DNA of 64,000 nt from positions 297,235 through 361,234 of the forward strand of contig JBBPBK010000087.1 of NCBI GenBank assembly GCA_039720395.1, given 5' to 3'. How positions within the stretch are numbered: position 1 is the first letter of the stretch; each line of letters opens with the position of its first letter. Shown in pieces: positions 44,688 to 55,860 of the stretch. The translations under genes were made by a program, and so were the position numbers. This stretch comes from Liquidambar formosana. Lineage: Eukaryota > Streptophyta > Magnoliopsida > Saxifragales > Altingiaceae. The notes beneath the pieces were generated by a model. It saw nothing but the letters and a program-made list of their open reading frames with translations. It made no database searches and had not been told where the DNA came from.

Positions 44688-45970
44688 TTATACATAATAC
44701 TTCTTTAATTGATCCAAATTGGTAGGACGAGTGAACTCAATCCCATCCAAATCCATAAGTCGAACAGCCCCTGTTGGCAATATCTCCTTGATGACATACG
44801 GGCTACCCCAACTTGGTTTGAACTTTCCTCGTAGATCAAAGATTGGAGCTCTAATCTCTTTCAATACCAAATCCTCTTTCTTTAAGCCCCTGTCTTTGAC
44901 ATGTTTGTTGAATACCCTTGCGACTCTTCTCTGATATCCTTATACGTGGTACAGAGCCCTCAATTGTCTTTCATCTAACAATGCCAACTCATCATAACGG
45001 CCTTTGATCCAGTCCACCTCTACTAGCTGGCTTTCCATAGCAACTCTTAGCGAAGGAACTTCCAATTCTACTGGTAGAACGGCCTCCATCCCATACACTA
45101 AAGCATACGGCATAGCCCCTATTGATGATCTGACTGACGTTCTGTACCTCCATAATGCCGATGGTAGTTTCTCATGCCAATTGGTGTACGTGTCAGCCGT
45201 TTTCTGTAGTATCTTCTTGATATTCTTGTTGGCAGCTTCTACTACACTGTTAGTTTGTGGGCGATATGGGGATGACAGGTGATGAACAATCTTATACTTT
45301 TGTAAGAGTTCTTTAGTTTCCTTCTGAAAATGCTAACTGTTATCTGAAATGACCTCGTGCGGTACCCCATATCTGTAGATAATGTTGAGGTATATGAACT
45401 GCACCACCTTTTTGGCATTCAAAACCTTGAAGGAAGCTACTTCCACCTACTTGGTGAAGTAATCGATGGCTACCAAGATATATTCGTGTCCATTTGATGC
45501 CTTTGGCTTAATCTGCCTGATGATATCTATTCCCCATACTATAAACGGCCAAGGAGTTGACATACTTGTTAAGGGCATAGAAGGCAAGTGTTGTCTGTTG
45601 GCAAAGAGTTGATACTTATGACACTTCTTGATATGGGCATAGCAATCCCTCTCCATTGTAGACCAGTAGTACCCTAGCCTCATGATCTTCTTAGCCAACA
45701 TGTATCCATTCATATGCGGAGCCCCCATTCCTTCATGAATTTCTTTGATAAGTCTTTTAGCTTCTTCCTCCGTGACACACAACAAGTGAATCCCGTCGTA
45801 AGACCTCCAATACAGTTTCCCTCCGCAGACCACATAATGGCTTGCCAATCTTGTTAATGTTCGTCTGTCCACACGAGATGCTTCCTCTGGATATTCCCTT
45901 TCCTCGATGAGCCTCCTTATGTCATAAAACCAGGGGTGGTTATCCATTACTTCCCCTTCTCGAATGGAAC
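44688..45970 (-). pseudogene. pol: Integrase region of TE-B pol
   Basis: HHCC region HEGMGAPHMNG ... KKCHKYQ (one Cys is now Tyr). Catalytic core with WGIDIIRQ, second Asp retained (VISDNS) and Glu in VVEAANKN. A TAG after SDNS (45333-45335) is shared with TE-A. The tail ends GIEFTRPTNLDQLKKYYV. It is inactive because of stops. Confidence 0.9.
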
Positions 45971-45989
45971 AACAATAAACAGGTTTTTC

Positions 45990-46415
45990 TCTGCATTCGA
46001 TCACTAGTGGTTTCACATTTCCCCCCTCTAGTATCTCCACTATTGAAGCTAGAGTTGCTAGGGCATCGGCAAACTGATTTTTATTTCTTGATAGGTAATT
46101 GAACTCGATCTCTGCAAACTCTTTGGTCAATGCTTCCAAATAGGCATGATATGGCTACAGCTTCTCGTCACGAGTTTTCCACTCCCCTTTTATCTGACAA
46201 ATGATCAATGCTGAATCCCTGAACACTTCTAGTTCTTTTATTCCCAACTCTAATGCAGCTTCCAATGCTAGAATGCAGGCCTCGTATTCCGCAATGTTGT
46301 TGGTAGCTTCGAACCCTAATTTGACTGCTAAAGGCATAAAAGCTTCTTCGGGCAAAACTAGTAGCACTCCTATTCCATAACCTCTTTAATTTGCAGCTCC
46401 ATTGAAGTAGACTCT
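45990..46415 (-). pseudogene. pol: Archaeal-type RNase H of TE-B
   Basis: Reads RVYFNGAAN (first catalytic Asp now Asn) after a TAG shared with TE-A, then a private TAA, RGYGIGVLLVLPEEAF, NNIAEYEACILALEAALELG, DSALIICQIKGEW and NQFADALATLAS. It confirms the dual RNase H plan. Confidence 0.82.
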
Positions 46416-46975
46416 CTAAGTCTTCTTCTTGATTTCTAGGATGTCTTCGTTAGGGAATTCATCATTGAATTGGGTTGATGATGACACAAGGCAACTTGCT
46501 AAGTGGTCTGCAATAACGCTTCCTTTAATAGACTTCTGTGCCAGGTACTTTATATCGAACTCATTGAGGAGAAGCGACCAACAAGCCGTCCTATATGATA
46601 GGACTGGTTTTTCTAGCAAATATTTCAAGGGATCCAAGCGACTTATCAGTAGGACTTCGAAAGACATCATGTAATGGCGGAGTTTCTAAGTGGCCCACAC
46701 CAATGCTACACAAGCCTTTTCTAGTGCATTGTACTTTACCTCATAATCCGTTATTTTCTTACTCAAGTATTAGATGGCATTTTCTTTTTTTGACCCTTCA
46801 AGGTATTGAGCTGACATGGCTCCCATTGTGGTTTCAGTAATCGTTAAGTATAACAGTAACGGTTCACCTTGCCGTGGGGGAACCAAGATTGGGGGATTGC
46901 TCAGATATCTTTTAATGGTCTCAATGGCTTCTTGACAATCCTCATTCCATTCCTTGGACACTCCCTTCTTAAGTA
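46416..46975 (-). pseudogene. pol: Gypsy-type RNase H of TE-B
   Basis: Uninterrupted here by TE-C: KEWNEDCQEAIETIKRYL follows KKGV directly, showing the ancestral sequence across the TE-C insertion site. The TAG at 46686-46688 in WAT*KLRHYM is shared with TE-A. Confidence 0.85.
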
Positions 46976-48066
46976 ACTTGAAAATCGACTCACAAACCAT
47001 TGTCAGATTGGCGATAAATCGGCTTATGTATTGAACTCTCCCCAGAAAACCCCGAATCCGTTTTTCAGTTCTTGGTGGCTCCATCTCCATGATAGCTTTT
47101 ATCTTCCCTGGATCAACTTCAATTCCCCTCTGAGTGATTATGAAACCCAGCAACTTTCCTACGGTGACTCCAAAGGCACACTTCTGAGGATTCAATAGGA
47201 GGTTGTACTTCTTTACTCGTTCTAAGAACTTCTCCAATGTAGCGAAATGTCCTTCCCGGTCTACAGATTTGACTATCATGTCGTCCACATACACCTCTAC
47301 TTCTTTATGGATCATATCATGCAATAGGGTCGTAGAAGCTCTTTGGTAAGTAGTCCCGGCGTTTCTCAAGCCAAAAGGCATTACCTTGTAGCAATACGTC
47401 CCCCATTAAGTGATAAAAGCCGTCTTTTCCATGTCTTGAGGCGCCATCTTTATTTGGTTGTAACCAGAAAACCCATCCATGAAGGAGAGAAGAGCATAGC
47501 CTACTGTAATGTCCACCAACATGTCAATATGTGGTAGGGGGAAGTCGTCCTTAGGGCTCGCAGCATTAAGGTCACGGAAGTCCACACACATTCGCACTTT
47601 CTCATCTTTTTTAGGCACAGGCACTATGTTAGACAACCATTCAGGGTACTCCACAACTTGGAGGAACCCTACGTCTAATTGTTTAGTTACTTCTTCTTTT
47701 ACTTTCAAAGCCCATTCGGGTTTTAATCTTCTTAATTTCTACTTTATAGGCTTTTTAGTGGGATTAGTGGGGATGTAATGTTGCACAATATCTGGATTAA
47801 TGCTAAGCATATCTTCATAAGACTATGTAAAGGCCTCTATGTTGGCTTTTATAAGTATTATCAATTTTTCTTTTTCAACAGGTGAGAGAGTTATCCCAAT
47901 TTTAATTATCCTTGGCAATTCATCTGTTCCTAGATTGATTGATTCCAATTCATCCATGTTAGGTTCGATAACATCCTTTGTCCTTTGCTCGACGAGCTCC
48001 GGAGGGACGTCATTCCTAAGATCTATATCCATGCCATAGATATCCATAGAAGAGATAAAGGAAACA
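46976..48066 (-). pseudogene. pol: RT region of TE-B pol
   Basis: VPVPKKDEKVRMCVDFRDLN, LLSFMDGFSGYNQIKM, MPFGLRNAGTTYQRA and catalytic YVDD at 47280-47291. Private stops: FIT*WG, PIK*KL and FT*SYED. It has no frameshift at the site of the TE-A insertion near ATYQRA. Confidence 0.92.
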
Positions 48067-48233
48067 CTACAAATAATAAAAAGAGACATACTTTATTAAC
48101 TGAACTAATAAACACAGAGAACAGAAAGCATATATGCCACAACTAGGAAACGACTCCTAACTCCACAAGGTGGGCTAGGCGGACACATTTTATTTGGAAA
48201 GAAAGACTAGAGAATACTACTAAAGGAACTTAC
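48067..48233 (-). other. Putative intron between gag-pro and pol of TE-B
   Basis: Donor TT|GTAAGT overlaps the TAA stop that ends LLDSSL. The acceptor TTTGTAG ends at 48067. Joining gives S-F-V-S-F-I-S-S-M in the pol frame. Same position and phase as in TE-A. Confidence 0.72.
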
Positions 48234-49952
48234 AAGCTACTATCAAGTAGGTCGAGATCCTCGCCCTCAAGAATTTTTGTAATGGTACCCTCTTCAAGAT
48301 ACCAATTAAGGAGCGGCATAGCTGCATGGTGAATTGAAGAACACTCAAAATCCGATTCCTCCAAAGCAAGAACCATATCTTGAAACATTGTAACCATGGC
48401 TTCCGAATCCATCTATTCTGCCCAGTCCTCGCTCTTCTCTTCCCAATAGTCATCATTGATTGCTTCATCATCAACCATTGTAGCAGTGATTGGATACCAC
48501 TTGGTGAAGAATATCTCGAATCCTGGAATTCTTGTCTTGGTTGCTTTGTCGATAGATGGTTCAAGGAATCCACAAAATAGAAAATCTTCTCTTTCCTTGA
48601 CAAAGAAGCCATTCAAGGTAGGTCTGTATAGTGAGATTATAATATCCGGCACACTCCCTTCTGCTTTTGATTTGATCTTCTCTCTGTTTCTCTGTAATAT
48701 CTCCATACGGTCCTTCTTGGAAGGCTTATATCGCAAACCGAAGGTATAGGTGACAACGCAGTTCTGACTGGATCGCGGTATGCCTTGTTGACGACGTCCT
48801 AGTCCCATGCCTGGGAAGAAACTCATTTTCTTCATTATGTTCCCAACATGTAAATTGCCATAAGGGCAAAAGTCGAGAGGTATCAACTCTCTCTATTCTG
48901 GTTCTTTCTCTATGCGCTGAACATACTCGAACCCAGACAATGGTACTCCAACGGGCTTGGGCTTGATCTCGCAAATGGGTACCCCTGACAACTTTAAGTC
49001 ATAATCACCTTGGAGTGTGACGAATGGCTCCTTCATAAGGGAACTTGACTTTTTGGTGCAATGAAGAAGGGACAGCCCCTACAGGGTGAATCCAAAGCCT
49101 CCCCAACAAGAGATTGAAGCATGACGGGACATCTAACACTTGAAACTCCACTCTGAATTCTATAGGCCCCATAATTAGTGGTAAGGTGACCACTCCAATC
49201 AATTCTCTGCAGGTGTTATCATAGGCTCTCACTGTTTGCCCGTTTATTATGAAGTCGATAGGATCCAATCCCAAGACGATGGCAGTTCTGAGAGGGCATA
49301 CATTAAGAGCAGAACCATTATCAATTAAGACTGTAGGAACCTTTTTTCCCATTGTGTCAACAGTGATGTACATGGCTTGTGAATGGCTAGGTCCACTTGT
49401 AGGTAGGTTTGCTTCTGAGAACGCAATGGTTGAGTTCTTCGAGGTTGGATTCACTAAGTTCACCAAATTTTCTGGAGATGTGTCAACGGGAACCTGTATC
49501 TGGTTAAGCAACTTCAAGATTGTCTGCCTGTGCTTGTAAGAGGCCATGAGCAAACCCCATATAGTGATGTTTGCATTAGTCTTTTTTAATTGCCTAAGCA
49601 CTTCATCCTCCTCTTCTTGCAAGTCGAGGTGGTGGTTACCTTCCAATTCCCCCAACGGGTTGTCAGATTCTAAGTGTGGAGTCTTGAAATGGCGACCCCC
49701 TCTAGTTATGTGCTCCACCTCGTCATCGCTCATCCACATATCATCAATCTCACCCACGTCACTCATGAGATCATCCCATGTGATCGTGTTGATTTCTTCC
49801 ATTTGAACTTCCTCTGGTAACTCGTCCCATCCTGTAGGGACTATAGGCTCATTGGGGGTGGGGTCGGGGTAGAGTACATAATAATCGAACTTTCTGGATG
49901 ACTCTCTTAGCAAACCCACTTTAGGATCTCCTGCCTTGAACCTTTCTTTCAA
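48230..49952 (-). pseudogene. pro: Protease region and linker of TE-B
   Basis: Long frame with the protease active site LIDNGSALNVCP (DNGS at 49311-49322), VEFQVLDVPSCFNLLLG and the linker with MGLGRRQQGIP. Only one copy of the DW-E-MDSEAMVTMFQDMVL module. A frameshift near 49000 and stops near 48890 and 48413 break it. Confidence 0.85.
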
Positions 49953-50431
49953 TTATTACTGAATGGACTTCTTCGGCAATACCAAAACATTTGGTCAATA
50001 AGGTTTTGGACCACCTTTTTCAATATGACACAATTCTCCGTATCATGCTTGGGTTTATTTCAAAAATTTTACAACGTACATGCTTAATTAGTCTCCTTAA
50101 CCAATTAACCTTGTGGGGATCATGGGGAAGGGTACATATTGAGGGTGTAAGATGTAAAGTTCCCTTTAATTATCCACTCAATCAATAAAGCATGGCAACA
50201 TATCACAAACACGGTAGCATATCATCACAACAATGTGTGTGCATATAGGTGATCCAACGGTGTCCTAGAATGCCCATTACATGCATTCTCTTCTTTTAAA
50301 AGGGTAGGCTGGGGTCCTCAACTTTGCTTGTATCAATCTTTATACCTAACCACATGTGACATCAGGAATGCCGCGTGGGTCCAGCAATACGTGATTGATC
50401 CATTTGATATACCCAATGGCAAGCCCAAGGG
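49953..50431 (-). other. TE-B gag deletion scar and leader
   Basis: Homology to the TE-A gag end stops at about 50050, about 30 bases of unmatched sequence follow, and homology resumes at about 50080 with the TE-A leader (24185 on). About 1.67 kb, almost all of gag, is missing. 50427-50431 AAGGG is the TE-E target site. Confidence 0.8.
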
Positions 50432-52321
50432 TGTTAGAGTTATGCCCTAGAGCCAATCATAGAGATGATTGTTTAGGGATAAAGGAACAATCATTTGATT
50501 TCATTTATGTATGTCACATTTATTATTGATTTAATAAAAAAGCTTATTCTATTATGTTTGTATGCATCATTTATATTTACATAATATGTCCAAGGAGTTA
50601 GAGTTGAGAATATTGAATTACAAAGAGTTGTAATTATGAGACTGTAAATATATCTCTGTACTAAACTACTAAATCATTCCTAGTTGAAGGTTCACTATGA
50701 TGGACAGTAATGAACCATAGGACTAGCACTTGTTAGGTTGACTCTATAGGAGGATAGCTAGTCTCAAGCTATTTGTGTGGAGACTACTACAACCAACAAG
50801 TGGGTGCCTATTAATAGAATAGGTACACTGAATGTGACTAAAGATTTGAGATAAACTGAATGAGTTTTAACTTGCCTGTCAATCAGTTTCTCAATGTTAT
50901 AGTGGTACAAGCAATCCTTAGGCTTGAAACACCATAGTTACCTTATGCATATAGCTTTAAAAGTTTGATAACACTAAGTGCAGATCCTACTCAAGGGTCT
51001 GTAAAGGTGTTCATTGGCCCTATTGCTATGTGTATGAAGGCATATGAGTGATCAACAAGGAATCCATTACTCTCAGGAAAAAGAGAGAGAATGTCTCATA
51101 TAGCATTCATAATATAACTCATTCAGTCCATGGCCATGGCAGTGTGAATATGGAAAGGAGTTTTCATAAGTTCATCATTGAGATGATATTTATGAATGAG
51201 TATAAAGTAATTGAACTAGGGACTTAACAGACTTCCATGTCCTATTAGTTCAATTGGAGACATTGTGTAAATGGAAGGATGTAATTGTAACCTATAAACT
51301 ATAATAGAAGGGTTCTATGTAAGATCTTATTCACTTCATTAAGGACAACACCATGAACCATATGCTAGGTGTTATTCATGGTTAGTAGAAGCCCTAATTG
51401 ATATAAGTGAGTTATAATCAATTAGGGAATTAGAAGGAGTTCCAATTAGACCCTTAATGCAAAGAATTCCATTGTGCACATCTTGTGCTGTTCCTACTAC
51501 TTGATGATGTGAACCCAATGGGTCACACACTGATCATGCAAGATGAGCTTTAAAGTCTATGAGAGAAAGGGTATGAGTGCATAAAGAATAGTTCTTTGAG
51601 GCCTATTTATATTTGATATAATTTATAGGGCTTATTGTGCAATTTAGAGAAATTGAATAAAACCCTAATAGGGTCTCCCCCTAGGGCTGGCCCCCTTAAG
51701 TGTGGACTATATAAGTCACACTTTAATGTGTGACATCATCACAAGTTGAACACTCCAAGGGCTGGCTAGAATTTCCATCCTCCCTCTCTCTCTCTCCTCT
51801 CTTCTCCTACACTAGCAACAACAAGGAAAAGGTGGAAAGGACTTGAAGCTCTAGCTAGGTGTGGATACCGTTGGAGGCAGCACACTTGGGCTGCTCTTTC
51901 ACCGCTATCCGGAATCAAAGCTTGGAGCAAAAAGGAGAAGACAATAAATCTGTAAGGCCATGTTTGTTTGGTTGGAATGGAATGAGGGGAATGGAATCTG
52001 ATTCCATGCTCAAAATAGTCCAGAATGAAAATAAGATTGAAATAAATAGTGCGGAATGAATATCATTATAATTCACTACTATTGTTTGATTCTATTCCCA
52101 TTTAATTACCTCATCCAAACATGTTGTTTGGAATGAATTGGAATGAGATTCCATTCTATCCATTCCATTCCAATCAAACAAACATGGCATAAGTGTTCTA
52201 ACCCTCTTCGTAGTTAGGGTTTGATTTTGTGTTATGCATAGTTAGATTCATGGGTTAGGGGATCAAAGGAAAAATTTTTATATTCCGTACTTCTATTTTT
52301 CCTCTTGATTGATTCCCAACA
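50432..52321 (+). repeat. 5' LTR of TE-E (contains MITE)
   Basis: 1890 bases, of which 237 are the MITE and its duplicated target. TATATAA at 51708-51714 is the likely TATA box. Confidence 0.94.
51956..52189. mobile_element. TE-G: Tourist-like (PIF/Harbinger) MITE
   Basis: 234 bases with terminal inverted repeats GGCCATGTTTGTTTGGTTGG... and the near-complement at the right end (about 29 bases with two mismatches, weaker pairing to about 48). Flanked by TAA (51953-51955, 52190-52192), the 3-base target typical of PIF/Harbinger. Absent from the 3' LTR at about 60533. No coding capacity. Confidence 0.9.
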
Positions 52322-52322
52322 G

Positions 52323-52335
52323 TGGTATCAAAGCC
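52323..52335 (+). other. Primer-binding site of TE-E (mutated tRNA-iMet)
   Basis: TGGTATCAAAGCC, one change from the TE-D site. Confidence 0.85.
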
Positions 52336-55300
52336 ATGATTATGCATAATACAAAATACATATGGGCTGGAATTTATGGAGTAGTTAAATGATTCAAAAA
52401 TCTGGAAAATTTTTACTGCATAATTGTTCTTCTCTTTGGCCGAACCTAGGGTTTGGAACCCTAGGTCTATTCTTCTTCTACTCCTCTTCTAAATCATGGT
52501 TAAGGGTAACCATTGATGCGAAGGTTGTATAGGGTTTGAATTGGGAGAAGAAGAAAAAGGAAAACTGGGTTTTTCTTCAAAGGGTCGAATCTGGGTTTTA
52601 GAACCCAGAGGTTCTTGCAATTAAATTCAATCAAAGCTTCTGTATTTTTTATGCAAATCCATTGTAGGATCATTATATATCATGTGTATATGATTTTATT
52701 TAAGTTTCAAAAAGGTTTTGATGGAAAAAGATTCAAAATGTTTGAAAATTTTTCATGAACAGTATAGCAGATTTTCTCTGCAGAAAAGTCATCAATGGAG
52801 TTTTGATTAGAACTTAAGTTAGGGAACTCCAAATTGCATGAAACCAATTGCATTAGTTTCCTAAGACATGTAGGATACTGGGAAAATTCGTTTGGTAGCC
52901 TAATTCATTAATCTTGCTGGGTTTTAAATCAATTTCTGACAGTGGACAGTATACTATCAAATTCTGGGCAGCCTACTGTTGTTTTAATTGTTTAGAACAA
53001 TTGGTGATGATTTGATCATCCAAACTTCTTCTATTAGCTTAGTATTTCATGTAGGGACATGATACAAAAGCTGGTTTCAATGGAGGAGTCGAATTGATAA
53101 GGTTTTAGAAGCTATTGTGACCTTGAAGGTCTGCAACAATGGCTCCAGCAAAGGGTTTTTGGAAACCCTAATTGTTCTTGATGATGGCAGCCACTTCCAC
53201 CATTCCTCATGTGTCCAAGGTCTTGTCCCACACCCCTGTAGTCCTCTCCCTTGGCTGGCCATGGCCTCCTATAGCCGTTGGTGGCCATGGCAACCCAACC
53301 AAGCTCAGGCAGCCCCTTGGTAGTGGCGGCTGCATAGAGTTAAGGATGAAACCCTAATTTAGAGTTAATGATGAAACCCTAATTTCATTATGGCATTAAT
53401 TAAAACCCTAATTGGAATATTAATTACCTTAATTAAGAGTTAATGATTGGTCATTAAATGACCAATCATGGTTATTGATTGTTAAGGCATAATTAATACC
53501 ATTAATGATGTCTAGGGTTAGGGTTTTTGATAACCCTAATTAGTGTAATTAATTAAGGGTAATTAATACCCTATTCGGCATTAATTAAACGCTAATCCCT
53601 TTTATTAAATACCGTATGAACCTAGGGTTTTTAATGATTGGACATTAATGACCAATCATAAGGCATTTAATGATTAGGGCTTGCATTTAGGGTTTAGGGT
53701 TTTAGGAAACCCTAATACGCTTATTCATCATTTAAATGATTTTATTTAATTCCCATGTTAATTATTTAATTAATATTGATTAATTTTATAATGTTTTAAA
53801 TGGTTTAAAATACAATTGGGGATTAAATTAAAATCTAGAAATTCTTAATTAAATGAAATTGTTTTGTTTAATTAAGGAAACCCTAATATTGGATATTAGA
53901 GTTATTTTAGGAAACTTTATATATTTAAATTAATTTGATTAATTGAAACTAAATGTCTTAAATGTTAAGACCTTATTTAATTCTGGATATTTTGTTAAAA
54001 CCTAATAAGATTAGGATGCATTAATGAGATTAATGTAAATCATTCAAGAGAATTACCATAATGCCCATATGTTTTAATGCTTACAGTTTTTCTTTACATT
54101 ATGCAATATGATTGTATGTTTGTAATTGGATGATGATTATGGACTATACCCTTTAAACCAATTGTGATTGGCCGTCTTATGAATGGGATGTTATAATATT
54201 TTTCAAGAGTTGTAATTTATTTTGGTGATGTAATTTATTATTTGGGGCTTGCATATATGCCACCTTCTCTCTCCCTATCTCTCTATCATTCTCTTATGTA
54301 CCCCACATTCCCCTTATGTATCACTTTCTTTAAATTATGTAAATGTTATGTAATTGAGAGCGCACTAAGGAGCATGGTGGACCCAAAGGAGCATGATAGA
54401 GCCCAACAAGCCAATGGTGGAGACCATCAAGCCAAGGGAGCAGATTGAAGGACTTGAAAGCTTAGAGAAGTGTTTCAAGATAGCATGCATGTTTCGAATG
54501 TGTTATTTTACGATCACCTACACCCACCTTAGACCTTGGATTCAATCTATTGGCTTGGATTGAATCCTCTCAAAGTCCATAATCATCATAGTGGGAGCTT
54601 TTAATGAGATTAATAGTGATAGCTCCAAATCCATAGATCGTTATATGTCTCCTTTTAGGGACTAATATCGATAAGTGGATTATTATTATTATGCTGTTCA
54701 TTTTTTATATTTAGATGCATGAGATGTATGTTAAATTAGTTAATTTGATGAGACCCTTAAAACCCCTCTCTTTTAATATTAAGTTGGAAATGGAGAATAC
54801 ATTAGGGAATGGATTCTTCATTGCATTCCATCATTATAGGATCATCTAACGTCCCTTAATGTGGGTACCTAGCTGCAGACATGTAGGAGCTACCCATATT
54901 AAAGACATTACTTGAAACTATCATATATGAGATATCACGGGGTGCCTAAGCTGGTATATACCAAGAAACTAACATGTGAGGTATATATTTGGTGAAACAT
55001 ACATGTGTGAATGATGGGCTTAACTTAACTAGGGAAGTATTTCAAGAAACTAACATGTGAGGAGTATATTCCCTAGAGGCAAAACGATTGGAATTTGCTT
55101 ATAAAGCAATAAACAAAGAGTTGTCTTCTTACTGTGGGTTAGAAGTCAAGAAACTAACATGTGAGGCTTCTAGGTCACAGTGGGACCCCAATCCCCATTA
55201 GGAATGAGATTCCCGAATTCCATTAGAGGGTGTATGGATTTTGATAAAATAGTGGGAGGTACCATATGATTAAAGACCCCATCATTATGGATTAAAAATG

Positions 55301-55343
55301 AAATCTAATTTTCTGTTTAATTTCCTGTATGTAGATCACTGTA
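52336..55343 (+). other. Long leader of TE-E
   Basis: 3.0 kb, homologous to the TE-D leader with deletions. It retains one GGCCGAACCTAGGGTTTGG block (52438), two ATGATTGG hairpins (53443, 53633), TTTAGGG runs near 53695, and three AAGAAACTAACATGTGAGG copies (54963, 55044, 55148). No ORF supported. Confidence 0.75.
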
Positions 55344-55860
55344 ATGGCTCACCACAACCCGTTATCCAACATTTTGGAAACCAACTGTTTAACTGGACCT
55401 AATTATCTTGATTGGCTAAGGAATTTAAAAATCGTTTTGAATTATGAAAATATTACCTATGCACTTTAAAGTCCACTTCCCAATGCTCCTACTGAGGCTG
55501 CAACTCAGCAAGAGAAAGACGCTTATCAGAAGCGCATGGATGATGTTCTTATGACGAGATGCTATATGATGGTATCTCTAAGTCCTGAGCTTAAGAAGCA
55601 ATATGAGTCCATGGGAAGTGCACCCGAGATATTTATCCACATACAAGAGTTGTATGGCAAAGAGTTCTTGCTTGAATGTGATGAATGGGTTGAAATTCCT
55701 GCTTCCAATTCTGTACTCAAGCCTAAAAGTAAGGGAATAAGAAAGGGTAAGAGTACTCGAAGGAAGAGGAAAGGTAAAGGGATCTGTTTTTACTGCGTCA
55801 AGGATGGGCATTGGAAACGTAACTGGCAAGAGTATCTGGATACTCTAAAGAACCAACCTT
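55344..55860 (+). pseudogene. gag: Broken gag of TE-E
   Basis: Starts with the ATG equivalent to TE-D gag (AHHNPLSNILETNCLTGPNY), hits a stop near 55468, and after LQELYG-type sequence (IQELYGKEF) jumps by deletion straight to the Lys-rich linker. The knuckle CFYCVKDGHWKRNW has lost its last Cys. It cannot form normal capsid protein. Confidence 0.85.

Noticed and set aside
53117..53357. Short frames in the TE-E leader
   Set aside because: Overlapping frames on both strands without conservation in TE-D beyond nucleotide similarity.
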